Shown one piece after another: positions 46,195 through 58,062 of a DNA stretch of 64,000 nt; positions within the stretch are counted from its first letter, which is position 1; each line of letters opens with the position of its first letter. The notes under the pieces are model-generated. The model saw nothing but the letters and a program-made list of their open reading frames with translations. It was not told the DNA's origin and made no database searches. Both the position numbers and the translations under genes were made by a program. Source of the DNA: Batillaria attramentaria (Eukaryota; Mollusca; Gastropoda; Batillariidae); assembly GCA_018292915.2 (NCBI GenBank), contig JACVVK020000170.1, forward strand, positions 269,501 to 333,500. The letters are read 5' to 3'.

Positions 46195-47011
46195 ATGGCA
46201 TCAGCTTCTCCATCTCGACAACTGTTTGTCACCGACTGTCCGCGCTGTCGTTGTCTGTGTGTGGGCCCCACCATCCTGCCCTGTGGACACGTCCTGTGTA
46301 GACCATGTCTTCGCCAGCTACTGGAACAGCAAGGACCTGACCCAACATGTTCTTCCTGTGGTCACAACATACCCAGGGGTCAGGGGCAGACAATCAGTGA
46401 ACAGCTCGATCAGTTCTGTAAAGATCTCGTTCTTCAGGAAATTGTAGCTGATCACCATTTCAAACGAAGCGATTCGTCTTGTCAGACATGCTGTAGATCG
46501 GCCTGGACAAATGTCTGTCTGGACTGTGGGATTTTGTACTGCATACGATGCTCGGAAAATCATCGGATAGAGCATGCAGCTGACTGTCACACTGTAGTGG
46601 ATCCTCGACAGGTCCTGATATCAGCGTCACCGACCACATCCAGACCTCCCGGACATGAGGATGTTTCACAGACCAGCACTTCATTGTTAGAGTTTCAAAG
46701 ACAGGAAGTCAAACTTCTGGAGGAGAAACACTCTGACCATGGTCGAGTAGAAAGTGATCTTGATGAGTTGATTGCAAAACTACAGAACGGAAGAGACAGA
46801 GTGCGGGATCAAAAGCATCTCTTGCATATGTACACCACTCGTATGCCTACAACCATCAATACGACATCCATGAGAGAACGTCTGCGTCGCGTGCGAGTAG
46901 ACATCAGCCTGTCCACAAGGGAAATGCTGCAGGATCTGAGGCGTGAGACAGACAGACTGGTGGCCCTGTGGATGGAGCCAGTGGAGGTTCAAGTGTGGAA
47001 ATCTGATGATG
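46195..47011 (+). CDS. Gene 3 exon: RING, B-box, first coiled coil
   Basis: Same length as in genes 1 and 2. The B-box is the most changed part ([20 protein letters not shown]), with all Cys/His ligands retained. Donor GATG/GTAAAA. Confidence 0.88.
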
Positions 47012-48592
47012 GTAAAATTTTTAATTTTTATGAAGCTTTTTCTATGGTGATTGTGACAATGAAATTATCTTATTTCCGTAAATAACTTTGGGACACGGCG
47101 CGTGGCAAAGCCTAAACTTGTATTTTTGAAGACCATAATCATATTTCAATATTCATCATTATGAATTATTCACAACGCTGTTGTTTTGTTGTCTACTGTG
47201 AGCCCTGTTTTAGTTTTATACTTGAGATTTTGTTTTCTTTTTTACGATAAAAGGATTTTGCTGTGCACATCGCGTGTGAAAAATCTTCCCTCAGGTCCAG
47301 ATTGTCTCAAACAGACGATTCATGTGTGACAGATCATGGCGCGACATCAGCTGTAAAAGGAACCACAGAGTGTGTGATGGTCACTCCCAAATCTACCACC
47401 ATCAACTTGCACTCGGGCTCGGTCTGTGTCGAGCAAATTAGTGATGACGTCACACATCGGACAGGTATGTGTGTCAATATCTGGTCAATGTCATCATATG
47501 ATTAAACATTACACAGCTCGGGGTATTTACATTATTTAATAAAGCCCAACTTACTCGTACTGATACATCGTCCCCTCCTGCACGCATACATTCACTTCAG
47601 GACAATTAAACTTCCTTTCTAAATTCTCAGGACCCCATCTACTAGGACCATATTCATTTGGTCCACGCCGGCTTCGTGGAAAAGCCTCCGTCGTGAAATC
47701 CGTCACAGTAATTATGTAACATTTCCAGTTTCAAAAGCTTATCTTTTGGTATCATTCCACGTGCGTAAGTCTACTGTAAAAGATTACTATTCTTAACTGT
47801 CAAAAATCAGTTCCTGAAAACTGTCAATGTTAAAGTTTACAACTAACACACATACACAAACATTCGCGCGGACAGCCGACGGAGGATCTATATACAGGCT
47901 CACATTGTTACACGTGAGCAAAAAAAAAAAAATACTTTTCTTAAAATGTTAACATTTGTTTCTCTCAATAATCTGTGACCCAGTGAAAGACGTGGTGATC
48001 ATCAAGTTAGACTGGCACGAGAACTTGGCGAGGGTCCAGAAGCTGAAGAAAGAAAAACAAAGCCTGTTCCGACAGTTAAAGCAGATGAAAGTCAGCAGTC
48101 AGCGCCAACTGAAGATGGAGGTCAGAGGTCAGCAACAACTGGCGGCGGAGAAGGTCAGAGGTCAGCAAAAACTGGAGGCAGAGAAGAGAAGGGCGGAGCA
48201 GGAGAAGGCGACAGAACGGGAAAAGGTGAAGACATTTTATACCGGGATACAGCAGAAGAAGACGAGCTTGTTGAAACAAGTGATGAAGAGGATTGAGGAA
48301 AAGGATGTGCTGTCCAAGCTGGTGCAACAACTGTGTGAGGAGTTTGACGTCCGTCTGCTGGCTATCGACTCTGGCCTGAGGTTCCTGATGGACGTGCCAG
48401 TTGAGGAGTGGAAGGGGGTCAAAGAGTTACAAGAAAAGCTTCAGAAAATTTTGGAGGATGCGCTGTTGCCAAAACAGGAGAAAGAGGAAGTGACGTGGAC
48501 GGAAGTGACATCATGCAGTACTCAAACGGGAGATGCGGACGTGAGACTCGGCCAGCCACTACCTACACACGTGACTACAGACTTTCAGGTAG

Positions 48593-48669
<77 letters not shown>

Positions 48670-48670
48670 A

Positions 48671-48708
<38 letters not shown>

Positions 48709-48710
48709 TG

Positions 48711-48802
<92 letters not shown>

Positions 48803-49988
48803 GCTTCCATTACTATAGGATACGAGCGGCTTCTAAATATAGGACATGCACAGTTATTGGTGTCCGTGTTACAGTCTCGTAGAGCAGTAGCGATTGAAGA
48901 AATAATATAAGTACTGCTAATTTACCATTTCTTTTATTTTTTCAGTCACAAAAAGAAACATACGCTACTGGATATACAAGCCAACAAACAGGGACAGCAG
49001 GTACCATTGTTTTTGTGTAACAGAGAGAGAGAGAGAGAGAGCTTTTTGTTAAACAGAGCACACGCACCCTCCCCGAAAAAACTGGCCAGAGCGTGACAAG
49101 GTAATACGTACTCTGAGTATAACAACAAACACTGTGTGTGTTACAGGTGGAGTGAGTTTTGACCCGATGACGGCCACCCCACACCGTGTGTTTCTGTTCA
49201 CACCTCACTCTGCTGGTGACACTGACAGTAGAGTTCCCCTCATCACGTCAATCGTGGCTACAAAGGACGGACAACGATTTGTTATGACTGACTCTAACAA
49301 CAATATGGTGAAGGTTGCTGACGTGACAGACCCGCACACCGTCCTCAGTGTTACACTTAAGGATATGCCACTTGCACTGACCCTGCTTCACGACGGTCGT
49401 GTGGCCGTCACAGCATGGAACAAGCGTCTTTACCTGCTTGACCTCAGCGGCCACCCGACCGTCGTTTCGCGGATAAAGACCGCCAGACAGTGCTGGGGGG
49501 TGAGTGCAGGGACCACGGCCAACACACTCATCGTCAGTTGTATTGGCCGTCTGATCAATGTAGATGTGATCACATATGAAGGTAAATTCATACACACGGT
49601 GATAGACAGCAACACGCTGGTGGATCTGAAATGGCCGGTATACTTGAATACTGTGGGTGGCGACCTGCTTGTGTCGGACTGTGACAGTAACACCGTGTTC
49701 CGTGTAGAGCTGGCTACAGGCCGTGTTGTTGCCACACTCACTCACCCAGACATGAAGCGTCCACGCCAAGTGTGCGTTGACCCGTCCGGTAACATCTACA
49801 TCGCCTGTAGAGACAGTAAGTGTGTGCTGGTGATGTCGGCTGACGGACGATGGCGGCGACTGCTGGAGGGTTCTCCACACGGGGACGGACCTCGCGTCAG
49901 GCCACACGCTGTGTGTGTCACGGGCTCGCGACTTGTTGTGTCGTGTGATGGTTACTCTGTTGTGGCGGGCTATGACCTCAAAAAGTAA
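46195..49988 (+). CDS. TRIM-like gene 3: RING, B-box, coiled coil, NHL-like propeller
   Basis: Proposed exons are 46195-47011, 47333-47464, 47984-48588, 48946-49000 and 49147-49988; 816 aa, phases consistent, no stops. Zinc ligands are complete. The intron after exon 3 passes from (GT)n(GA)n directly into the sequence that leads to exon 5, so there is no cassette exon nor trace of one; this looks like the original structure. AATAAA follows at 50057-50062. Probable E3 ligase by family. Confidence 0.84.
47012..47983 (+). other. Gene 3 introns and exon 47333-47464
   Basis: The 132-nt exon has acceptor GTGACAG and donor ACAG/GTATGT. The following intron (47465-47983) is shorter than in genes 1 and 2 and lacks the LINE-tail (ACTC)n sequence seen there. 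Confidence 0.6.
47984..48588 (+). CDS. Gene 3 exon 3: coiled coil
   Basis: The N-terminal part differs ([20 protein letters not shown]) and the 11-aa repeat is shorter. From [20 protein letters not shown] on it is nearly identical to genes 1 and 2. Donor CAG/GTAGGGGTGTGT, then (GT)n from 48596. Confidence 0.82.
48589..48945 (+). repeat. Composite (GT)n(GA)n tract in gene 3 intron
   Basis: (GT)n 48596-48668, (GT)n 48671-48688, (GA)n 48689-48708, (GT)n 48713-48757, (GA)n 48760-48798. Then the intron sequence leading to exon 48946. Confidence 0.85.
48946..49000 (+). CDS. Gene 3 exon 5, short linker
   Basis: [18 protein letters not shown]; acceptor TTTTATTTTTTCAG, donor GCAG/GTACC. Confidence 0.68.
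49147..49988 (+). CDS. Gene 3 last exon: NHL-like beta-propeller
   Basis: Open to the stop at 49986-49988 (GYDLKK). Blades include [39 protein letters not shown] and [19 protein letters not shown]. Four codons shorter than in gene 2, near the C-terminus. Confidence 0.86.
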
Positions 49989-50700
49989 AGGTCTTTGTTT
50001 TCATTATTGGAATTGTTGGGGGAAAACCCGTTCAAAAACTTTCATCAGAGCAGTTTAATAAACAAAAACAACAATTTCAAAATCTTTTTTTTACCACAGC
50101 AAAAGTATTCGATGATCCCTTTGAACAACAAACGAAGAACAACAAGTCCAATGTAAACTGAAATGTCTTAAATTGAGAAAGAGAAAACAAAGAAAGAAGA
50201 CACACCGAAATGGAATAACATTTAAAACTTTCTCATTCAGTGAGTCTAGAACCCATTGTCTATTTGAACTGTCCAAAAGAATAATAATCAAACTTTTTGA
50301 ATCTGCATGTGACATTACCTTACTTAGTTGGATTTTAACGTCCATCTGCACCAAATGTGATAGGAGGTATGCCCTGTCACATGAACTGGCCAGCTGAACA
50401 CTATTCAGTCCAGTCAGACTGCCAGGTCGGCCACATTTGATGTATCCTTGACTGTGATGGACAAATTAAACAACCAGTTCCAGTTCACACAGCCAGAGAA
50501 AACGAGCAATGTGTTGGAGTAAGTATAAACGTTTTACTCCAGCCTGAGGTATGAGTCGAACTCACACACCTCGCAAAAAATGCAAGATCGCGCATCGACC
50601 CACAATGATACCGTCTCATTCTCATACCGTCTGTTAACTATTTACTGATAAATTACCTTAGAGCGGCTATGTCACTTTATGTACATGCTCATGTATATAT
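49989..50700 (+). other. Gene 3 3' flank
   Basis: AATAAA at 50057-50062 is a candidate polyadenylation signal. Homologous to 20042-20740. No gene. Confidence 0.6.
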
Positions 50701-50894
50701 GTACATGTAATTGCATTGTATTGTCCGGGCAGACTCTACAATTTCCCCGCCGTAGAATGACTAAAGCTTTCCAATATTCCTATGTGAACTAGGCACGCGA
50801 GGTTTCTAGGTGACCCGTGTTGATTGCGACTCATGACAAAACTCCCGTGCAGAAAGTCTCATCTGCTTCATGTGGTTAAAACTAAGGACTGCAC

Positions 50895-51030
50895 CGGCCC
50901 CGTAGTATAGTGCTTTATTGATCATGGACCGGGGGACCCGGGGTCGACTTTCAGCCGAAGAAAGCGGAAGTTTCCCAGCTAGGTTGGCTCCCCTACCCAG
51001 AGCGACTGTGACTTGTTAAGCCACATCTCA
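50895..51030 (+). mobile_element. tRNA-like head, probable SINE or tRNA pseudogene
   Basis: GGCCCCGTAGTATAGTGC resembles a tRNA 5' arm with A box, and GGGGTCGACTTTC lies where a degenerate B box should be. It does not fold into a full tRNA with matched acceptor stem. Confidence 0.35.
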
Positions 51031-51560
51031 TGATGTGGATGATTACACGGCCTGCACCGCAGGTGCTTTTGTTCCCGTACCTGGTCAACGCCGGGATGTG
51101 TATGACAGGAAGCGTGGAATACGGCCCTTTCATGCAGCCCCACATCACATGGACCTCCATAGCATCATCATACCATCATCCTCGCCCTCTTTTGCCCAGC
51201 TTCCAAGTCCTCCGTGGATTCCACCCATGACCTGGGAGGAATACAAACACAGATGATAGAGAGTTGTGGCTGAAAAACAGGATTGCAAGTGGTACATAAT
51301 TAGTTTGCTGTTTGTGGCCAGAGTTCTGCGCGGTACTGCCCCTACGCCTGCCCCGGAATCCGCTACTCTCGAACCCATGGCCCCTATAGACTGCCCACTA
51401 ACTAACAGTGATAAGCTCATACAACATACGTTATCTGCCAGTAATGGTTATTTGTATTGGGTGTTTGTTAGGAGAAGCTGTAAACAGGACAATGTTAAAC
51501 TTGTTAACACTTTTAATATCTGTTTCAATGGTGTTTAAAATTAGCGGTTTTAGTTTGTGT
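51031..51560 (+). other. Unrecognised segment with 73-codon frame
   Basis: The frame 51035-51256 is Pro/His-rich and ends SPPWIPPMTWEEYKHR. A piece of the same sequence is at 35920-35990, out of frame. Could be an exon or part of a repeat; no domain recognised. Confidence 0.25.
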
Positions 51561-51609
51561 GTGCCATAGGATGTATATAATGAATGAATTCATTCAGAGA
51601 AAAAAAGAG

Positions 51610-51858
51610 GCTTTAGTCTACCCATGCCTAGCTGCAAGATGGTCTCTGTTGCTTACGCAGCTTCCTCCCCCTTCTCCCCACCCTCCCTCCTCCGCGCTTC
51701 CCCCGTCCACCTTTTCTCCCGTTTGTAAGGCGCTTAGAGCTTTCAGGCTAACAACTGGCACCATAAAAATCGTCGTCATTATTATTATTATCATTATATT
51801 TCATGACTTTGTCAATAAGGGTAACGGTGAAGGGCTTACCAAAACATGTGTGATTGCT
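51610..51858 (+). repeat. Dispersed repeat with ATT-type tail, copy B
   Basis: Homologous to 20775-21040. The LTR element begins inside its last part (after GTGTGATTGCT), matching uninterrupted sequence at 21018-21030. Confidence 0.6.
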
Positions 51859-52975
51859 TGTCAGGAACCAGATTGTTGTATTCTAAATATTCATTGTAAT
51901 TTAAATCGTAACAAGTACTACAGGTTTCTTGGTTCCTGCCATTATAGTAAGTTGTGTTTTTAATTGAAATGATAGAATTCTGATAGAGTAGACGATGACG
52001 TCAACCACTGAAATTGCGTATGTTGCTTCCGTCAGAAACAAATTGTGACGTAAACGAAAACTGACGTCTGTTCCTGTTCAGAGATATAGCTGATGAGCGG
52101 AAAACCGTCAACTAGCCATTTTGACGCTGATCGTCAAATTTACCGAAGTATTTGCCCTTTGTGTAGGGGTAAGCTTTTTTTAATTGTATTTTGTTAGTAC
52201 GTTGATGTAAGTAACTGTTGTCACTTTGGTTACTTTAAAGGTGCATGTCTAACTCTATGTAGTGTAAGACTTGTCATTACTGTGACGGTAGTTTTAACTG
52301 GTGGCTCAACACATTGTAAGACAGTTGAGGACTGCGTTTGAGTGTGTATGTCATACATATCTGTGTCCACTGCTGATGGAACGTCACGGACTATTTTATA
52401 TCAACAGCGGTCTGGCTGGGGTCCAGAGTAACGGGTTGAGGCTGCACTGAGGCTGACGGTCGGACGTGTCTCCTCCACGCAAGCAGGCGCGTATCGTGTC
52501 GACGCCACTTGGTACCCGTGGACCACCTGACGAGTTGGGACTGAGTTTTACCTACGTGGGCCTTCTCCACCCTGAAGACGGCGGCGTCCGTTCCGGGAAA
52601 AAGGACGTATACACTCGTTACGTACTCCTCCAACTGTCAGAGACCAGGCCACCAGTATAGTTTCCCAGTTTAAGGGATAGAGACTGTTAATTATATCGTT
52701 TGTATTATCAACTATTTTTGGTAATTAGCCAGTAGTTACCATCAAGTCGCCTGTCACGTTCCGCGACAGACGGAAGTGCTGGTGCTGTGATTATTATTGT
52801 ATGTGTAAAATGTGCGTGTGTAGTTAAGTGTTGAGTGTTTGTGGTAAAGATTCCGTATTGTATTCTCAGCGTTTTCTGCGTCCGGTGTTGTATGGTTGCG
52901 AGCGGTGTGGGAGCAAGTGGTTAATTGCGTGTGTGAATGTGTGTATGAGTTGGAAGGCAGGACAGGGTCGTGACA
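51859..52975 (+). repeat. 5' LTR
   Basis: Begins TGTCAGGAACC, ends GGGTCGTGACA. The first 310 bp are nearly identical to the 3' LTR; the remainder is clearly diverged with only scattered blocks. Followed by a candidate primer-binding site. Confidence 0.8.
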
Positions 52976-52978
52976 ACT

Positions 52979-52996
52979 TGGTGACCCCGACGTGAT
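52979..52996 (+). other. Candidate primer-binding site
   Basis: TGGTGACCCCGACGTGAT starts 4 bases after the LTR, with the TGG complementary to a tRNA CCA end. The tRNA was not identified. The start of it is repeated at 53014-53025. Confidence 0.5.
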
Positions 52997-53328
52997 GATG
53001 AAGTGATGACAACTTGGTGACCCCGCTTTTGAAAACGTCCTCGTCCTTATTCTGTGTTCCCTTGTTGGAATTAGCAGGCAAATTTGACTTGCACTTTCTC
53101 TGTCATTTTTCAATTTCAGTCGTCTGCTGTAACCTCTCAGCCGAGATGTAGACCAATCGCACTGCTCACACCATGTAGAACCCTTTAGCCATGCTGACGT
53201 GATGCAGGGTGGCATGTGAGTACTCAGTGGTACATAGAAACCGTTATCTGCTTTATGGGGGCTTGCGGGCTCACAGACGCACTCAACGGAACACTGTTTT
53301 GTATATAGGTGGATAGTTTAATTAGTAT

Positions 53329-55149
53329 ATGGGGTTACTGGTGGTCGCCGTCATTTTGAGTGTAGTTATGGCAGATCCTGTTACTCCAAAGTTTGCAGGT
53401 GTTGGTCGGGGTATGACTCAGGTTTTGACTCCAAAATTGGTTGGCGCGATGTCAGCTGGAGAGACATCACGTCTACCCGACACAGTCGAGGAGGTCTTGC
53501 TCCTGGGAGAAAGAATGGGCTTGAAAGGTGAGAAGTTGGCGAACTTTTATCATAGTGAGCTTGAGCGTAGGAGGCTAGTTCAGGATGCGGAAGCTGAAAG
53601 GTTCGCTAGAGACAGACAAGCTGAGCGTGAACACCAGTTAGAACTGGAACGGATGCGCCTTGGAGTTAGTCAGAAGTCAGCTAAGGCGAATGCTTCGATT
53701 TCTTATTTGAGTAAGTTGAAGCTCCCTGAGTTTGACGAAAAGTCGTCAGACATTGATGCATATTTGTTTCGATTTGAAAAGCACGCACTCGCATGCAGTA
53801 TTCCAGAGTCTGAGTGGGCTGTGGTATTAGCGTCCAAATTATCGGGAAAAGCATTAGATGTTTTTCAGTCTCTTTCTCTTGCTAAGGCAGACTCCTACAA
53901 AGACTTGAAAGAGGGTCTTCTCAGGCAGTTTCAGTGTACAGAGGAAGGATTTCGTTTTCGAGCTGCACGACCAGAAGCGGGTGAAACCTTTCTCTCCTTC
54001 ACAGAACGGATGAAGAGAGATTTTCACAGGTGGTTTGATTTGTCAGGTGTGGATAAGTCAGTTGAGGGTTTGACTGATTTAATCTTACGTGAGCAGTTCT
54101 TTCAATCGTGTACCAGAGATATTGTTTCACACCTTAGGCAGCTTGGATGCAAGAACGTAGACGAGATCACGGAGAAAGCTGATCTCTACAAGGATGCAAA
54201 TCCAGGTAAGTCGTTCGCAAGGAAGGCCGGTGCTGACGCATGGACTTCGGTTGCTGCTGCTGTCGTCCAAAAGACTCAACCCACGTCGACTATTCATCGT
54301 GGAGGTCCAGGTCAGGGTCGAGGGGGACGAGGTCGATATCGTGGTCGTGGTGGAATCAACCAGTCTCAGCCTCAGGTGAGTGCGGATCTTGATCCAAATC
54401 AGTGTAGATCATGCAGGAAGTTTGGTCACTGGGCTAAGGATTGTCCGTCCAAGCAGAAGCAGTCTCAGTCTTCGTCAGTGGGTCTATGCATTCCAATGTC
54501 GAATTGTCACCAGTGTGGTGAAGTCAGTACATTGTACAAGCCGTGCGGTCATTTTCCTCTCAAAGTGACGTCATTATTCCAGAAGCCGATAGATGTTAAT
54601 GACGCTTTGGAAACCTGTTCAGGTACTTTGAATGATCAGGAGGTGAAGGTTCTCTTGGACTCGGGTTGTACGACTGTGGGTGTACGGAAGTCACTTCTGT
54701 CCGAAGATCAGTATACCGGAGAGATACGTCACTGTATTGCATTTGGGGGAGAGATTTTATCTTACCCAGTAGCGCGGGTGCATTTGGATACACCTTACTT
54801 CAAGGGGAAAGTGGAAGCGTGTGCACTCGAAAATCCAATATGTGATGTTATTTTGGGCAGAATTGCAGGCTGCACTTTGTCAGTGTCATGCCCGGAGATC
54901 GCAAACGCAGTTCAGACCAGAAATCAGGCGGCGAAAGCTGATAAACCAGTCCGTCCGTTGCTGGCGCCGGAGGTTTGTTCGTTAAAGGTGGGTCATGAGG
55001 ATCTGAAGAAGATGCAACAGGCAGACCCCACGCTCGAGGCGTTGAGAAAAAAGGTGGACACGAAGGAAGTACAGAATCTCCCGAATGGTCAGGTGAGGTT
55101 TATTGTCGATCAGGGAGGTGTTGTACCGAGTGTTTGTTCCAAACTCTGA
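53329..55149 (+). CDS. LTR element gag-protease reading frame
   Basis: 606 codons; the second Met at 53368 (MADPVTPKF) is the likelier start. A helical gag region, a Gly/Arg stretch and a CCHC zinc knuckle CRSCRKFGHWAKDC (54406-54447) are followed by an aspartic protease motif LLDSGCTT (54652-54675). It ends at a frameshift before the integrase zinc-binding domain. Confidence 0.8.
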   Translation: MGLLVVAVILSVVMADPVTPKFAGVGRGMTQVLTPKLVGAMSAGETSRLPDTVEEVLLLGERMGLKGEKLANFYHSELERRRLVQDAEAERFARDRQAEREHQLELERMRLGVSQKSAKANASISYLSKLKLPEFDEKSSDIDAYLFRFEKHALACSIPESEWAVVLASKLSGKALDVFQSLSLAKADSYKDLKEGLLRQFQCTEEGFRFRAARPEAGETFLSFTERMKRDFHRWFDLSGVDKSVEGLTDLILREQFFQSCTRDIVSHLRQLGCKNVDEITEKADLYKDANPGKSFARKAGADAWTSVAAAVVQKTQPTSTIHRGGPGQGRGGRGRYRGRGGINQSQPQVSADLDPNQCRSCRKFGHWAKDCPSKQKQSQSSSVGLCIPMSNCHQCGEVSTLYKPCGHFPLKVTSLFQKPIDVNDALETCSGTLNDQEVKVLLDSGCTTVGVRKSLLSEDQYTGEIRHCIAFGGEILSYPVARVHLDTPYFKGKVEACALENPICDVILGRIAGCTLSVSCPEIANAVQTRNQAAKADKPVRPLLAPEVCSLKVGHEDLKKMQQADPTLEALRKKVDTKEVQNLPNGQVRFIVDQGGVVPSVCSKL

Positions 55150-56590
55150 CGGTGAGGATACCAGGCAAATTGTTGTTCCAAAGCCGTTACGTAGGTCTGT
55201 CCTTGGAACCGCTCATGATGGTCTGTTAGCAGGACACATGGCGGCGGGTAGCACTCTAAAGAGGATAGCTCCTCACTTCTACTGGCCAGGCTTCAAACGC
55301 GAGGTGACGCAGTACTGCAGGTAGTGCGATCATTGTCAGCGGGTGTTCCCTAAGGGTAAAGTTCGCTCCGCTCCATTGCAGATGATGCCGACTATCGAGA
55401 CACCCTTCGACAGGGTAGCCATTGATCTTGTTGGGCCGATTCATCCTTTGTCAGAGAGAAAGCACAGGTATATTCTCACTTGTGTGGATTTTGCTACTAG
55501 ATATCCGGAAGCTATCCCCTTGCAGAAGATAGATACGCAAACGGTAGCTGAAGCACTACTTAGCATTTTCTCAAGGGTAGGTTTGCCAAAGGAGATTTTA
55601 TCAGACCATGGGTCACAGCTTACGTCAGATATGATGCGTGAAGTCACTAGACTCTTATCTGTCTCACAGATTCACAGTTCCATCTACCACGCTCAGACGA
55701 ATGGAATGCGTGAGCGTTTTCATTCTACCCTCAAGGCCATGTTGAAGAAAATGACGCAAGAGCAACCACGGGAGTGGGATCGCTACTTGCCGGCGTTGTT
55801 GTTCGCTTATCGTGAGATTCCCCAGTCAAGCACAGGATTCTCACCGTTCGAACTGCTGTTTGGCAGAACTCCACGTGGTCCCTTACAGTTGGTGAAAGAG
55901 ATATGGTCGGGAAAGGATGCGGACTCATCAGTCAGTGAGTACCAGTATGTCTGTGATCTCAGGGATAGATTGTCTGAAACTTGCAAGTTGGCTCAGGAGG
56001 AAGTCAAAAGGTCGGCAGGGAAGTACAAGTCTTACCATGACAAGAAGGCTTCAGTTCGTTCCCTGGAAATAGGAGATGAAGTTCTCGTTCTCTTGCCCAC
56101 AGACAGAAACAAGTTGTTGTTGAAGTGGCAAGGGCCCTTCCAAATTGAGAAGAAGACTGGTGCATGTAATTATGTTGTACGTACAGGGAAAGACAAGACA
56201 AAGCTTTTCCACGTGAACATGTTAAAGAGGTACATCAGGAGGTCAGGACCAGGCAATGCGGATGCAGATCCCAGTCAAAATCCGGGTCAGTCAGTCCATA
56301 GTTTGTGTTCGATCGCTGTTGGTATGGTCATACCAGAAGCTGATGACGCTGTAGACACTCCAGGTGTGGAGCTTAGAACAGTTCCTGTTCCTGAAGGTGA
56401 GTCGTACCAGGATGTTAAGTACGATAGCGAGTTGTCTCAGGGTCAGCGTCAGGACTTGGAGAATGTCTTTTCTGGTTTCAAGGATGTTCTCACAGACAAG
56501 CCGGGACATACGACACTTGTAGAGCATGTCATTAAGTTGACGACGTCAGTTCCAGTCCAGGTGAAGCAGTACAGTGGACTCCACTTATAA
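55103..56590 (+). pseudogene. LTR element integrase region
   Basis: H2C2 zinc-binding part with AGH and FYWPGF (55220-55320), interrupted by TAG at 55322-55324 between its two Cys pairs. The catalytic core has IDLVGP (55423), LSDHGSQLT (55597) and a QTNGMRERFHSTLK segment (55694) carrying the D, D, E residues. The C-terminal part includes KLLLKWQGPF and FHVNMLKRY. Ends where a MITE was inserted. Confidence 0.8.
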
Positions 56591-57397
56591 GGACCTCCGA
56601 TATAAGAACCATCGCTTATAGGGACACCCCAAAGCAGGTCCCTGCCAAAGTTGTTCTTTGTGATCACTTATTAAAACTCGCATAGAAGAACCCTCTGATA
56701 TAGGGTTCATCGCTTATATGGACAGCACTTGCTAGGTCCCCACATCAAACTTTCCTCGGATATAAGAACCGCAAGTAGGAATGATCATTTCTAGGAAGTC
56801 TGCGATTATTCTATTTTTGGAACCCTCGCTTGTAAAGACACCATCTGCTTGTTCCCAACACGACCTCCCCTCGGATATAAGAACCGAAAGTAGAAGTTAT
56901 GCTAGGTTCATTTTCGTTTCGTTTCATTTCCCGGAATTTCCAAGAAACACTTACACTAACAACCCGACAGAGAGACAGATGGATAGTGGCAGTGAGTTTG
57001 TGGAGTGGGGAGGGGAGGAGCGGGGAGGGGGAGGGGTCGTTAAAAACCGTTATTTTCCTTCTGCGAACGCCGTAGACTGGGAACACATTTGAATGTCTGG
57101 CCATCTTGTTTTTTGTTGTTGTTGAAAACTTGGCCAATAAATTTCCTTGTATCCTTGTATTCTTTAAAGTCATTTTGTCAAAATGTGATCGTAACTCTCT
57201 CTCTCTCTCTGTCTGTCTGTCTGTCTCTCTCTCTCATTTTCATTAAGACAGCTATTGTTACATAACTTCTAGAGTTATTTGCATTAAATTTATGTTTCAC
57301 GTACGCAAAAGAAGTAAACTATATTGCATCGAGATCAAGCCAACCAGCAAGTTCCACTTCATTGACGCAAAGGCTTAAACAAGCAAGAGATTGCCGT

Positions 57398-57443
<46 letters not shown>

Positions 57444-57648
57444 GCGCGCACGCACGCACGCACACAGACCATTAGAGGTCGATATACGACTCTTTTTAGC
57501 TTGTCCACAATATTTTCTTCTTTCCTTGGTTATAAGAACATACACTAGCACAACTGACCTTATATCCGAGGTATGCTTATATGAACCCTCGCTTATAAGG
57601 ACACCCAAATGCTGGCCCCGGCGCTGTTCTTATATCCGAAGTCCACTG
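56572..57648. mobile_element. TA-flanked MITE inside pol
   Basis: Ends CAGTGGACT and AGTCCACTG; TA on both sides (56570-56571, 57649-57650). GGATATAAGAACC-type motifs recur near both ends. Contains G-rich (57000-57032), (CT)n (57195-57236) and (CA)n(CG)n (57400-57465) stretches. Splits the pol frame between integrase and RT. Confidence 0.8.
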
Positions 57649-57650
57649 TA

Positions 57651-58062
57651 CCCTGTTCCCTTCGCTTCACTCGACGCGGTCAAGAAGGAAGTGGACAATA
57701 TGCTCGCCATGGGTGTCATCGAGAGGTCTTCATCACCCTACTGTGCTCCCTACGTGCTCGTGAAGAAGCCCGATAATTCCATACGTTTTTGTTTGGACTT
57801 CAGGAAACTCAATGCAGTTACAGTTCCAGACATGGAGCCGATTCCGGACGTCGAAGAACTCTTCGCACAGCTGCGTGAGTACAACTATTTCACGAAACTC
57901 GACCTAGCAAAGGGTTACTGGCAGATACAGGTCGCTGAGGAAGACAGGCCAAAAACCGCGTTCCGGACTCCACAAGGGGAGTTCCAGTTCGTACGCATGC
58001 CTTTTGATCTGGTTTCAGCGCCAAACACGTTCGCTAGACATGAGAAAACTTTGTTTGGATGA
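57651..58062 (+). pseudogene. LTR element reverse transcriptase, N-terminal part
   Basis: Gypsy-type fingers and palm: SSPYCAPYVLVKKPDNSIRF, FTKLDLAKGYWQIQV (first catalytic Asp) and FRTPQGEFQF. The frame is lost around 58040, before the second catalytic motif. Confidence 0.8.
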
